From NCBI GenBank assembly GCA_013400155.1, contig VXBM01000269.1:537403-601402 (forward strand): a stretch of DNA of 64,000 nt, in the 5' to 3' direction. A program made the position numbers and the translations under genes. The notes under the pieces were generated by a model. That model was not told where the DNA came from, searched no databases, and saw only the letters and a program-made list of their open reading frames with translations. Origin of the DNA: Helopsaltes ochotensis (taxonomy: Eukaryota > Chordata > Aves > Passeriformes > Locustellidae). Of this stretch, positions 1-12,118 are shown one piece after another. How positions within the stretch are numbered: position 1 is the stretch's first letter; every line of letters starts with the position of its first letter.

Positions 1-1560
1 TATCATGTTGCAGAAGAGAGGAAATTTGGAATTCCTTCATCTTAACTCAGAGTCTAACAGCAGGAACCAGTAGGTCCACGTTCAGGAGATTATATGAAAA
101 CTGCTAAACTGTATTTGACAAGAGATGGGTACCATTCAGGAGGTTTGCAAGGACAGTGTACAGTAGGCGTATTCCCCAGACAGCTCCAAGAAAATAATGG
201 TGTAGTGTCTTTGAAACATATTCATCATGCTTGCTGATGGATCGCCTGCTTCTCCTGGAGACCTGTGTGTTTCCTTCTCATTTCCCCAATGATGGAATGG
301 TGCAGGAGTCCAAGCTTCCACGCTTCACGCTATGCTAGTTTTGTCCAATCTACTGGTGTGTCAAATCCTGGTTCTCTTCACGCGTTCATCTTCCCATGTG
401 CTGACCACACAGGCTTCTCTGCCTCTCTCAGCAGCAGAGATGTAGCAGGACATTTTTCCCCAGAGTTGGCATGGAAGCACAGTGGAAATGAGCAGGGTGG
501 CCGTGGCCATTTTGCAGGGCTGGCAGTGTGCTCAGCCCCCTGAGAATGCCTGGGGCTGCTGCCCCCGGATCTGCCGGGAGTAAAACTGATGTGAAACCAG
601 TCAGCTTCTGCAATCTGCCTGTCATGGCACAAGCAGGACTTCTAAATTATTGTGGAAATTAAGTATTCCAGTGACTTTTTTTATTCTATTCTTTTTGTGG
701 TATTTACTAGAAGGGATGAATGTAACTGCTTGCTTACCTGTTCCTAATTCTGAAATGAGTCCTGACTCCCAGTAGCCCCAGCAGCCTGCAGGAGCAGCAA
801 ACACTGAAAAAGCAGGACCTGTGTGACAAATATGTTCTAATGCAGCTTGTACCCATGTGTTTGAGCACAGTCAGCAAAAATTCACGCCAAGATAAAACAG
901 GATTTTAATTTTCATGTGTTTTTTGTTTTTTGTTTGTTTTTTTTTTCACACTATGTGTTTCTGTCAGAGAAAGATTCTTCCTCCTTGAAACTGGAATCTC
1001 ACATTCAACTAAGCTACCTCTAAAGCCTTCTTGATGTGGTCTCTTTGGGGCTTGTGCTAGAGACAGATTTTCTCCATCTGTGGGAGCAATGCACTAGGTT
1101 GCTGCCATTCCTTCATAGGAGAAGATTGCTATGAAATGAATGGTGGATTCTCCTTAATATTGCCCGTTTGGTTTTGAGGAGCGATCTTCTGCAAGCTTGT
1201 TTAAGTTTGTGACTATCAGGTATTTCTTTCTTCACCTTTTCTTGGTAGTTTTTTTGTAACCTTTCATTTCCCCTTCCAAACCATTTCCTAACCTCTTCAC
1301 AAAACTCTACGTTTCTTTCTCTCATTTCTGCGCATTACTTCTTACTACACTTCACACATAGATTGTGGACCAAATTAAAGCTTTTCTTTTTCTTTCATGG
1401 CTACAATTACAAAAGAAAAATATTATTTAGAAGAATGTGGATAATGGTCTATGTTTCTATTCAAAAATCACAATATTCTTGGGATAATAACAATAAATCT
1501 GCTGACACATCCTTAACTGTCATTCATAAAGCGAATCTCTTCACCAATGGTGGTAGGATG
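1..1560. other. Noncoding, nothing nameable
   Basis: No gene, RNA or recognisable repeat is visible. The part at about 265-640 is GC-richer than its surroundings and is open for 60-90 codons on both strands. Neither translation resembles a known family and I see no convincing splice-site pair. A T-rich run lies near 920-947. Confidence 0.5.
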
Positions 1561-1564
1561 ATTC

Positions 1565-1810
1565 AGTCAGGGAGCTGTTAGCCAGGAGACCTGACATCAG
1601 ATTCTATGACCTTGAGCGAGCCTGAGCCTCCCTGGAGCCTGACTTCCTACTGCCTGATACCCTGTAATGGCATTTGCCTGGTGCAAAAACCCCTGTGACA
1701 TGACACGACTTGACAGCCTACCTTGAGATCAGATTGCAAGGTAAGGTTTTGCAAAAAGTACAGAATTAGTCTGGCTTAGTTTCCTTGTTTATAAACTTAA
1801 GACCACAATA
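1565..1810 (+). repeat. MIR-like ancient SINE relic
   Basis: The block shows the order of landmarks expected of a MIR-type tRNA-SINE core read forward. First comes a 'CAGGAGACCTG' segment, then 'ATGACCTTGAGC' followed by 'CCTGAGCC', and further on 'GTTTCCTTGTTTATAAA', which corresponds to the usual 'tttcctcatctgtaaa'. About 100 bp of unrelated sequence separates the two halves, so the copy is either interrupted or badly decayed. This is recognition from the consensus as I know it, not an alignment. The 5' head and 3' LINE-like tail are not recognisable. Confidence 0.45.
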
Positions 1811-3100
1811 CTGAAGTCTTTAGATCACCTATGATCGCTAAATAAGTGCCAAGTATTTTCATGAACCCATTTCAAGACAAATGCACATTTATCAGATATT
1901 TTTTGTGTCATCCCCTACACTATACAACAGCCATTTAAGATTTGCAGCATGCTGAAAACAATTGTTATAAATATGTTCCTGTATTTTTAATGTTGTTCAG
2001 CATTTATCAGTTATGGCTGGTTTAGTACATAGGTAATAATTTCAATATGATGGTGATAATTTTATTCTCACTGAAATGAGGAGCATCAGCTATTTGCCCC
2101 AAATAGAACAGGATTATTTTTTTGCTGCAATTGCTGGATCTAAAATTTATATTATTTTATTCTCAGTCCTGTAAACAAAATTAGCAGTCCGGGTCTTGAA
2201 ATGGCTTTCAGATTTGACTAAGATGCTCTCACTCTTTTCTAGAAGGCACAAGTCTCTGCAGGGTGGGTCTGGGGTGGAAGTGTGTCAGGTAGCACTGAGG
2301 GATTGCAGGTGTTTATCTTGTAAAACTCGGTGCCAAAAATGGATGACTGCAAGTTGCATTAAAGCTGTGCTTCCAGAGTAACTATGACTACAGGAATCGG
2401 CCTGGGATCCATGGGAATAATCTAACATCTCATATCAATTTAAGATATTAAATGCACTAGAGTAGTTTTTAGTGCTAATATATGTCCTGTTTTTTCATTC
2501 AGCCATACCATGAACTAATTTTTTTACAGATTACACTCTATGTTTAAATGCTTTTACAGTTTGTTTGGGATGGAGTGCTGGCAGGCATAAATTAGTGGGA
2601 TTCGGCTAAAGGTTCCAGTCTCTGCATGAGAACAATACTGTCTCACACTTTGTTCTTTCTGTGGTACAGCAAAGGCAATGGTTTTCTTACCTGCTGCTAC
2701 TGAGGATTTCAGAAATGCTTCTCTGCTCTTAGCACAGGAGCAGGAGGTCTGTGTCTGGGTCTGTACTATTCTTTTTACATATTTGCCATGTAAATCTCAG
2801 GGATGCAGGGTTTGTGCTGGGCTTTGGGATTGCAAAGCAAAGGCCCCTCAGAAACTCTCACATGCTGTATATTATTGTGAGGTCCAACTGTAACTCTTCT
2901 CTTGACTTAGGCTGACAAAGTCTATAAAAGTGTCTGTTTGGGACTAAAATTCCATTTAGGAGGTACTAATGTATTGCTTGGTGTATTGCAAGACCATATT
3001 AAAACCACTTGTGTGCTGTACTCTACCATAAGATCTCAGAATTTTATGTGCATGTGGATGACTTGGCGTCTCCTGTTAATGACTTTGGGAATTCTGGAGA
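1811..3100. other. Noncoding, nothing nameable
   Basis: AT-rich unique sequence. Open frames of 61-77 codons at 2196-2381, 2678-2893 and 2938-3171 show no family features and are of a length expected by chance. Confidence 0.5.
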
Positions 3101-3104
3101 GGTT

Positions 3105-3238
3105 ATACGATTTCCCTTTTACAGATGTGGAAACAGAAAGATGTAAATTACTTGCATGGGAAAGAAATTAGAGAAACTTAATAACATGCCACACATCTAA
3201 GTCGGTCTCTCAGCTTGAAGGCCAGTCTTGAAAACTAG
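3105..3238 (-). repeat. MIR-like ancient SINE relic
   Basis: The plus strand reads 'TTTTACAGATGTGGAAACAG' followed by 'AAATTACTTGC' and then 'GCCACACATCTAAGT'. This is the order of the reverse complement of the MIR core (TTTTACAGATGAGGAAACTGAG ... AAGTGACTTGCCC ... GGTCACACAGCTAAGT). The relic is therefore on the minus strand. Further right, 'CTCAGCTTGAAGGCCAGTCTTGAA' may extend the match with indels. Divergence is high, as expected for an element that predates birds. Confidence 0.5.
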
Positions 3239-5861
3239 TCTTTTCTGTCACAACAAAATACTAGATTAATTAAAAAATATGCATTATTACCAGTTTAAAG
3301 GGAGGATCGGGCTTGTGGAAGGTCTATTAATACCATAATATCAGTAGTCAAATATATAAAAGTGTATTTTGATTTAAAAAAAAAAAACAGAAATGTTATT
3401 ATTTCCAAAATCAAAGACTGAAATTTAGGAATTGTTTTCGATGGTAAGATCATAATTAGCTTTAAAAGGGATCAAGTAGATTTTTACAGTTTGTGGGGGT
3501 TTTTTAAGATTAAATAGGTGAATAAACATAATTTGATAAAATACTCATCTCTCTGGTATCTAAGATAAACTATCTCTAAGACTAAAGATGTGACTTCTGA
3601 GCCAAATTTCTTAACTTTGTAGAAAGCTATTCTGTGAAGATAATGAAAGTTTTTAAGCTTTTCTAAAGTGTTTGAGACAATTTGAACTATATTCTAAAAA
3701 GTTATACTCAGAAATGGAGAACAGAGTTGAATTCACACCTAGGACCTTAATTCTAGATATTCAATTGGAAAACATTGCCCCTGTGTTTCTGCACAGTTCA
3801 CAGAATTCAACTTTTATTAACATTTATCTTCTATAAACCATTTACGATGTAAAGTACCACTACCACATGGCTGTATTAGGATAAGATCAGAAATTTTTAC
3901 CAATACTCTGAAAAGTTCTGAAAAAGAAAAAAAATTACTTCCAAATTAAAATAAAATGGAAAAGTGTAAATGTGGAAAAGTGTTGATGGAGCTAAGGAAA
4001 AGCAATGTGATTAAGTGGAATATTTTGTTTAAGTTGTCACCCTTTTAAATGTAGTGCTTTAAAATTATGTCAAGGTTTACTTTTAAAAATAATAAATTCT
4101 TCTAATTAAAATTAGCATTTGGCTTGAGAGTCTAGTCAGAATTAAAGTGTGCATTGTAAACATTGCCTTTGCCACTTCAGCATTTTCTGGCCAAAATTTA
4201 TTTTTTTTCTGAAAGTGCCCTGACATTTTAATAGCCTGGTAAGTGCCAGAACCTTACACATTTTTTACTCTGATAGCTGGTAAATTTTTGACTCACATAA
4301 TATTTATAATTCTGAGTTTACCTCCAAGCCATAAGGGATACTGCTTTACTTATGTATTTTTCAAATTTTTTTTTTTTATTCATTAGTAAGGGCATTATCC
4401 TCTTCCCGCCTTTATTTTTAAACTAAGATCTTGAGAGGCAAATTCATTAGGCTGATGCTCGCAGTCTACAGGTGACACTGCTCTGGTTTTCTATCTTGTG
4501 TTCAATGGTCCATGATTTAGGTGATTGCCAGTTATTTATCTCTTTTGAACGTTTTGATAGCACACTCTGTTTTGTTTGTGGTGGTTTTTCAGCATCTCTC
4601 TTGTCTGCTCTCTGACTAAAGAAACTGCTGCAGCGTGTCAGTGTTGGAGGTTGGACAATTTGCTGTTCCTTAACACTACTCTGTCACCTGCCACAGCATT
4701 TAAGCCATGTTCAGAAATGTAAGGTAAATATCACGCAGGAAAAAAAGAGTCCAACACTCTAAGTATTCATGATAGCAAAGAAGTTTATTTAAAAATCAAA
4801 TACTGTAGTGATAGAATGCCAGAGTCCCCCTTCCTGCTTTCCTGCAGCTTCAGCTAACAAAATTACCCCAGAGAATATTACAGCTGTAAACTGGCAGTGA
4901 CACCTACTGTGGCTTTTACCAGAAATCTCTAAAAAAGGTCTGTTTTCAAGCCTGTAGGCATTTTTAGTAGATCTTAGGAAAATTAGGAATAATGTAAGAA
5001 TGCACAATAAATTTTCAGTTTACTTTTTAATCCAGTAAATATAGGTTGATTGTTGCACTTAGGTACTATTTTACTTCCCCTTTGAATTTTCCAGCTTCTT
5101 TTCATTTCTTAAGGAATCATAAACGTCAGGAGGAAACCTTCAATTTAGGCTTACCCAGCTCTGTTGTAGTATATTATATGGTAATCAGAGGTACTCTAGT
5201 TTGCTGACCTTTTATCTAGGGTTGTTGTTTAGCAGTGCACAGTGCTTCAATCTGGCCTTTCATGTGTTTTGAGTATTGATTTTTCAGATAGCAAGAACTG
5301 GAATAGTAACCTGGGGAGGTCTGGCATCACTGTGAGCTGATCTGCTTTTATTCCTTGCGACTCTATTCAGCTTCTGGGAGCAGTGGGCTGATGGAGATGG
5401 CATGTCTCTCCCCACTTTGCTTTTGTGAAAGCTCCAAAACTGTGTTTCCCTAGTGTCTCTTCCTCTATCTTTCCATTCCTGTCTCTTTCCATTCCGGTTC
5501 TCTTTTTGTCCTCCAACCCTTCCAGCTGCAGATCAGCCTGGAGGGGGCTTTTCTTGGCGCCTTCACCCCAGGAGCAGCAGCAGCATTCAGCTCAGCCTCT
5601 ATGGCTGGGTGGCCTTGCGTGGACACCACTAATCACTGCAGCCCTGAAAGTGAGGGAGTTGTACCTCAGATGAAAAACTGCACATCAGATGCAGTTTTGG
5701 TCAAGAATCACCTCCAACTGGTGCTCTGCTTTCAGTGTGTCTTACCTCTTTTCTTTGGAAAAAGAAATGTCCTGGCATTATTTTGTTCAAACCTCTATGT
5801 AAATTCTTTCCCTTTCTAAAGCTCCAGGGTACGAATCCCCAGTTCACACTGGGGTACCATG
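3239..5861. other. Noncoding AT-rich stretch
   Basis: Unique, strongly AT-rich sequence with several A or T runs (for example near 3376 and 4367). An imperfect 16-bp tandem (TCTTTCCATTCC at 5468 and again at 5484) lies in a pyrimidine-rich patch at about 5440-5520. No gene or transposon is recognised. Confidence 0.5.
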
Positions 5862-6330
5862 AAATCACAGAATTATTTATATTGGAAAAGACCTTTATCA
5901 AGACCAACCATAAGCCTAATGCTGCCAGGGCCAACACTAACCCATGTCCCTAACTCTTTTTCTAGTCAGTTCCCAGCAGCCCAGGGACATGACTCCCATG
6001 AAGGGGTCATGAGGGCAGGACCTGGCACTGTTGCCTTGTAGAACCTCATACAGTTGACTTTGGTCCATCAATCCAGACTCTTCCAGATCCCTCTGCAGAG
6101 GCTTCCTGCCCTCCAGCAGATCAACATTCCTGCCAAACTTGGTGTTATCTGTGAACTTACTGCAAGTGCACTCTTCTGCCAAGACTGATTGGGCCAGATG
6201 AAGTCTAGAGGTCTTTTCCAACCTCCTATTCTATGATCCCCCCATCTAGATCACTGATAAAGATGTTAATGGTGTGGATGAGGGGATAGAGCACACCACA
6301 GCAATGGGTAGCTTCCAAATTAAAAACTGT
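5862..6330 (-). mobile_element. CR1 LINE fragment, internally deleted
   Basis: Minus-strand, 5'-truncated CR1 non-LTR retrotransposon. Its 3' end is on the left, where the plus strand reads 'ATCACAGAATTATTTATATTGGA', the complement of the CR1 tail. From about 6030 rightward the minus strand encodes a decayed piece of the CR1 ORF2 C-terminal region, with the recognisable string 'VDLLEGRKPLQRDLEES'. Between these parts the sequence passes directly from ORF2 to the 3' untranslated end, so several hundred bases of a full CR1 3' region are missing around 5950-6000. It is further split by a second CR1 tail at about 6173-6238. After that, 'ATCACTGATAAAGATGTTAA' resumes the same element. The right edge is approximate. 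The copy is not functional. Confidence 0.8.
6173..6238 (+). mobile_element. Nested CR1 3' tail
   Basis: A roughly 65-bp, heavily 5'-truncated CR1 tail in plus orientation, reading 'GAGGTCTTTTCCAACCTCC' then 'TATTCTATGATCC'. This is the typical CR1 3' end. It interrupts the older minus-strand CR1. The host element reads 'AAGTGCACTC' just before it and 'ATCTAGATCACTGATAAAG' just after it, which are adjacent in intact CR1 copies. The inserted tail is therefore younger than its host. Edges are good to a few bases. Confidence 0.75.
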
Positions 6331-8733
6331 GATGATGGTTGCTGTAAGACTAGTTCTGTGTGATAAACCCATAGTCTGGATGAAAAGCTCTTCATGCCAA
6401 GGGAACGAGAGTATGAGCAGTAGTGCCACAAGGGGTTGAGCTGGTCACTGATGTCAGTACTCCCCAAGTTTCTAAAACAATGTCAGCAGCCCTCTTTGTA
6501 GTCTTGGATATATTTCCTCAACCTAAAAATCTCTTCCTAAACGGAATTCTCTCATGGGAATGAGGTTACCTACTGACCATTTCAGAATACAGTGGATTGT
6601 CAATGTTTGTTCATCACATGTAATGGTGGGTATGAAATATTTATAGTCTTTCCATAAGGATTGCTGTTGGGAATAGCAGAGTCACAACTGATTACCTCAG
6701 CTGCTGTTTACAAAAGCCAACTGAATTATCATACCTTGGCTGGAATAATCTAGCCCCATGTTAGAAGTATATTACCCAGTAAACACAATGCAGTTGATGC
6801 CTGTTTGCAGAGACCTCACTCATTTCAAAAGTCTCAGGAGACAAAATAATTTATTTCTGTGGCTGAATCACTGAACAAAAGAGAAGCCGTTTGTTATCTG
6901 AAGTAACAGGACAGCATATGTTTCACTGCAGTGCGGCTGGCAGCCTAGAGCCTTGAAAAATATGTTCTTGTCTTCAAGGGATCATAGACATCAACTTTGT
7001 GCATCTCAAGAGGTGTTAAAACAACATCTGATGAGTCAAGTTGCAATCAAATAGCCTTGCTAGGGAAGAGCAAGCAACATAGTCAAGATTTTGGCAACTT
7101 CCATTTTATCTTTGCCTTTTATAATCAGAGAAAATTTACTGTGATTTGTTAAGAATTTTCTTGAGCTTTACAATAAAGAAGGATATCCTGAGATACTGTC
7201 TCTGTCACCCAACTATCTTGAAATTTTAACCTCAGAGGTGAAAACAAAATGTTAAAGTACAGTTTGTATTTTAGCTTCTATTCATTTACCTATTAAAAAT
7301 TACTGAATCTGTCATCTAAGACATCTTGAGTTAGTCACCTGTGGAAACTGTCTTTATTCTGGAAGAATTAATTGTGAATTTTCATTTTTATCATTTTTGA
7401 TAGCACTTTGCCAAACAATTTTCTTGTAATGCCAATTCTGAAGATTTATGTACTCCTACATTTGTTATGTTTGTGTTCAGCTATGCCATTTTATCTGTCT
7501 TCATTATTGTAAGGTAGGTGGCCATTTGGGTACTTTAAAGTTTGTATTTTCTGGTAGAAGACATCAATGAGTGCCACAGTTTTAGCATCCTCACACTAGT
7601 AAACAAGGAAAAGGTGGTAATCATTAAAGGCTTTTTTGCTCCCAAAAAAGCAAAAAAGGCTTGCAAAGCCTTTGAAAAATAGTCCTTGTACAAGATAAAG
7701 ATGAAAGGTTTTCAAAGTCCATATGTTTCTAGAAGGTCAGGCAATTTCATTACCGGTCCTAGGCAAAGAGGAGGGACTTCATTTGCTGCTGATGAAAACA
7801 GCCCCAAGAAAAGGGGTAACAGTCAAGTCTGTGGAGGAGTTATGTGCCTTGGTTGGATCTGTAATTCCATTAGGCAGAGTGAAAGGAGTTTCACAGAAGA
7901 GCCTGAAGCACTGATTCTGCTTGGAAAGAACAGGGAAAGAGAAACCATTTTCCACTCAGTTTTGTCTGGCTGAAATTGGTAGTGTAGGGTGGTTCTACAA
8001 CATCTAACTATGGATGTTTCATTCAAAGAGCCTCAGCTGGGACCATGATACATAAATTAACAGAGACATTAATGGCCAAATCAAAGGCTCAGACTGTTCT
8101 TCTGGAGTAATTAACAACTTCAGCACTTCACCTTGTCCAGTTGCACACCAACCAAGCCTTACCACAATGCCATGCAGTATGCTTGCACATCCACCTAGGA
8201 GCAATTACAGCAAAAGGGTAGATAACTTGGAGACCTGATCTTTACATTTTACTTGTTCTCTGTCAAAACTGTTGCACTTAGCTTCCTACCCTATCCTTTG
8301 CATTAATTTCGAATTACTGGTTCTATTTGCTGAACAGGCTGTATGCAAATGGGGAGACATGCCTTGGGTCTCTCATTTCTGTTTATTTTTTACCTCAGAC
8401 TTCATCTGTCCTCACAGAAGTTGTATTTATAATGGAAATTAGAAAGACTTTAAGGAAATCCTTTCACCTTGTCTCTGCTTGCCATGTTGAGGAATTATCA
8501 TCAAAAGTAGAAACACTGACCTTCTCCTTATTCAGAAATAATAGAGAAAATAAATTCAACCAGGAAAGATTATTTCAGTACAGGTAGGACAAAACTACTT
8601 GGTTGTGCTATACCTATTACATCCTAGGGAAATTGTCACATTAGAATGGCTAATAATTGCCTCGCTGAATGATCTTCTATTTTGTTGGCAAATCTCATGC
8701 TGTTGCATGTTTATTGTGAATGAACAGAGGGGT
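6331..8733. other. Noncoding, nothing nameable
   Basis: Unique AT-rich sequence. Contains the nested hairpin at 7626-7673 listed separately. Open frames up to 95 codons (7686-7973) overlap a 67-codon frame on the other strand and resemble nothing known. Confidence 0.5.
7631..7658. repeat. Perfect 10-bp inverted repeat
   Basis: CTTTTTTGCT at 7631-7640 is the exact reverse complement of AGCAAAAAAG at 7649-7658, with an 8-base loop (CCCAAAAA). An outer arm also pairs: AAAGGCTTT starting at 7626 can pair with AAAGCCTTT ending near 7673. A function is not evident. Confidence 0.7.
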
Positions 8734-8937
8734 TGTCCTGGTTTTGGACAGGTGCCTGTCAAGGAAAGCTAGAGCTTCCCTTGAAATGGAGAATGTAAAC
8801 CCCTTTCCTTCCAAATTATTGTAATTTTGCAATTAAGGGCTTTTCAGGCAAAGATCTACAAACAGGAATAGCAGTTCTTTACTAGGAACATTTTAAAAAA
8901 AAGAAAAACAAATGTAGGAATAATAAAAAAATAATAA

Positions 8938-8958
8938 CAAACAAACAAACAAACAAAA
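8938..8958. repeat. (ACAA)n short microsatellite
   Basis: About five units of ACAA/AAAC inside the LTR, next to an A-rich stretch from 8892. The second LTR copy lacks it, so it probably expanded after the two copies diverged and accounts for part of the extra length of this copy. Confidence 0.8.
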
Positions 8959-8973
8959 AGGGTCCTAGAAAAA

Positions 8974-9021
8974 CCCTGACAGAGTCAGGGATATGACCTG
9001 ACACCCTGTTGGTCAGGGTGT
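8974..9021. repeat. Two hairpins inside the LTR
   Basis: CCCTGAC (8974-8980) and GTCAGGG (8984-8990) form a perfect 7-bp stem with a 3-base loop. ACACCCTG (9001-9008) and CAGGGTGT (9014-9021) form a perfect 8-bp stem with a 5-base loop. The second hairpin is recognisable in the other LTR copy at 56941-56961, where the right arm is TAGGGTGG. Its position in the minus-strand LTR is between the TATA-like motif and the A/T-rich end, that is, probably near the transcribed R region. Confidence 0.75.
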
Positions 9022-9499
9022 TGGAATCAGTCCAAATAAATCCTCATGAAGTAACAGATGTGGTTCTGTGGAATAGAGATGATCCTGAAGAAAGTCCAGT
9101 GGTGGTGAAATGGGCCTGGTCTTCCTCTGGGAGTCTAGTGGAAAAGCAGGCTCCTCTGGGATCCAGTGAAGACTGGCTGCTTGGTGTTCCTACATCTCAG
9201 TTTTTATCTAAGTAGGGAGGATTGTCTCCCCCATCACTGGGTGGAGCATCTCACAAAGGGATGATGTAATGTGTCATGTCATTGCTGAGCCTTAATGGCC
9301 CATTAGCAGAAGATATCCCGTGAAGGGTGGACAGGTGGTGAAAGAGATAAGAAACAATGCCCCACCTGGTTTTAGCAGCTGGCCCATTATCAGAAGGCAT
9401 CCACCCCCTCCTCTCTGGAGTTACAAGAGATGAAGAAAAAAACATCTCCCCAACAGATGGAATAGAATACTCTTTTTTTTGGTTACAAACCCGAAGACA

Positions 9500-12118
9500 T
9501 TATTATTCACATGACATGGAATTCTTTTGTCATCTTTATGTTAATACCTGATCATGTTCTCAGGAGCAGTGGTTTGACTGGTTCATGGGTGACCGTGATT
9601 AGTAGGTAAAACAGCATAAACAAATCTTTTGAATATTTTTACTTCTTTATGTTTTTGATTTCTGTGAGCAACATGGAAGAGTATTACAGGCAGTGTGCTG
9701 TTCCCAGTGCTGCTACAGGATCTAACCTAAGTTTGATAAGATGTAAAATATCTGAGTTTACTCTTGAGGATGTAAGTGAAGGGGCATTTATCAAAATACT
9801 ATACAAAACTTCTGCTGTGTTTGCTTCTGCCACTTCGTTTGTCAACAACCTTCTTGAAGCATCAACCTTTAGTCTGGCATTAGAACTGGAGTGTTAAAAA
9901 TAGTTTCTTAATTGTTCTATGCACTATGAGTTTCTTTATTATCAGATTATATTTTTACAACACAGATTATTGTTGGAGGTACATGATATACAATATAAAT
10001 ATGATAAAAGTGTCATTACAGCTCATCCTTGATTAAGATTTTATTTTACTCTCCTCTTAACTAGGATTGACTGGATCACAGGCTATTTCATTTAAGAGGC
10101 TGTATGTGAGAGCTTTGTTGATTTTTAATTTTCTTCCATTGATTTTCAGCATCCAGAGAGCACTTGTTCTCTAATGGCTCTCTGTGTTGGTGTTTGCTTG
10201 CAAATTGAAGTAAAAGATAAATGGCTTTCAGGGTAATACCTCTCCAAGGGCTTCCACTTGAGGGCTGGTGGCTGTTAGCAGAGCTGCATTATGTTTAGAA
10301 AAGTTCTGTGTTTAAACAAAAGCATTCTTGAGCCTTTTAAGTGTGGTAAAATTGTTTTTGGGTCTGGTGTGACATCAGTCTCTAGCTGATCTATAAATCT
10401 TTGCAAGGAATAGCCCATTTGTCCACATTTTTCTATGAAAGTAAAATTCTCTGCACTTTTTTTTCCCTTAGGAATTTAAATGTGTTCCTTGCTTGTGTTT
10501 TTTCCACAGCAAACAATTGATTTTTCAATAAAAAAAAGGAATAAGATTTTCTGGTATTCAGTTAGTTTTAACAAGTATTCGTGCTAAAATGTAATACTAA
10601 GTTGGAAGTTTTGGTCTGTGTATTGGAAAACAATATTTTTGAAATGGCTATAAATTAAATTTTCAAAATCTTTGCTTGCTTAGGAATGTTAACCTCATCT
10701 ATAGCAAAAGTTCTTTTATATTTGTATATTTCAAGCCTTCTTGTACACTGTTGCTGTGATACATCATTGCATTGAGTAATAATGTTCTGTCTTACAACCT
10801 CTGCTAGTGAAAGGGTCCTACTGGAACCCCTTGCCCATTGCCTCCTAGGACCAGGCTTTATTATTTAGAAAAGACAAATCCTTATTCTAGGCTTGAGTTA
10901 GAAAGCCATGGAGAAAGAAGTGTGAGGTTCTAGGAGCTCCAGGAAGATGATCCAATGGCAGCATTTCTTCCCATCATCTTCACTAGAAAGGATTGCTATT
11001 AATTGCCTCAGAAAATCCTATTTTGGTGTCAGGTAGCTTTGTACAGTTTGTACAGAGAGACTGCAGTATGTGTTGTCATGCAAACTTTAATTCAAGCAGC
11101 TTCAGCAAAGATCTAAAGATTTGTATTCAAATGTCTTGATGAGGACTGAAACAGCTTAACAAATTACCCTATTAGTGTATGGGGTTGAGAAGTTAAAGAC
11201 TCAGTCTGAAACAAAGAGGAGCTACAAATCCCAGGCTCCTTTCCCTGCTCTGCTGCTGTGTCATTTCGTATCTCCAAGATGAGCATTAGAGCAACCTCAA
11301 CAGTCCCCTTGCCCTACAGAGCATATGTCACAGTTTGATCAAATCTGAAGGATTAAACCCTGGATTTTAGATTGGTTTCTGTGTTCTGCTGCAGCTGGCA
11401 TTTAAACTGGTCATGTTTGGCACTAAGCAAGTGGGTGATGCTATGGACTTCAGTGCAGTGCTTAAGGTTAAGCATTTGCACAATTGCATTTGGGAACTGG
11501 GGAATAAGATGGAATGTACAAAACTTAGGCTTTATCAGAGGAGTGGGACAGGAAACTCTCCGTATCTTAATTTATAAATGAGAAGAGTAGCTTTTTTTCC
11601 CAAGCAAATCAAGCCTCTGTTTTACCGAAAAATGCAATTTTTATCTGAAGCCTTCTCTTAGCTCTTTTTAAAAGATTGCTGATGGTTGTGTGTGTCACAG
11701 GGCACACAGAAATCTTTTGCTGGAGGCTTTATTTCAAGCTTGTGGGGCTTTTTCTTCTCAGGCATCAGGCACATTACATCAGATGTGCTTTTGTTTTGTT
11801 TCTTCAATGCAGCTTTCAGGGTGACCTCTGCTGCGATAAGAGGACTAAACCCACCAAAACTTCTTAGTTTTTCTTGAAGAAACATCTTCAGCAGAAATGG
11901 GCAGTTCATTGCCCTGACAGCATTTACACATTTCCAAAAAGAAACCAAACCAGACCAAGAGCAGGCCTGGCAGAGCCACTGCCATTTTGGTCCTCTTTCA
12001 TTGCTTGTGAATCAGAGCAATATAAAGTCTTGAAGTACAGTAGTATATGTAATAACCACAGTAATGATTGAGAAAAAGCACTTTTTTTTTTTTCTTGAGG
12101 AATTAAAGGAGTATCATA
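9500..12118. other. Noncoding, nothing nameable
   Basis: Unique AT-rich sequence. Open frames of 60-96 codons at 9649-9897, 11372-11581 and 11658-11948 are chance-length and several overlap antisense frames. No splice-flanked exon or repeat is recognised. Confidence 0.5.

Larger units (their letters stand above)
8734..9499 (-). mobile_element. ERVL-like solo LTR (766 bp)
   Basis: Read on the minus strand, the element begins TGTC (complement of 9499) and ends CCAGGACA (complement of 8734), the TG...CA ends of an LTR. It shares a string of landmarks in the same order with the element at 56817-57349: 'CCACCTGG', 'GGGTGGAGCATCTCACAA' (plus-strand reading), and a hairpin at 9001-9021. A minus-strand 'GATAAAA' near 9206 sits where a TATA box would be expected. 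No internal retroviral sequence or second LTR flanks it, so it is a solo LTR. The flanking 5-mers (GGGGT left, TTATT right) do not match. Either the right edge is a little off or the target duplication has decayed. Assignment to ERVL rests on the 5-bp duplication of its relative and on general resemblance. Confidence 0.65.
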
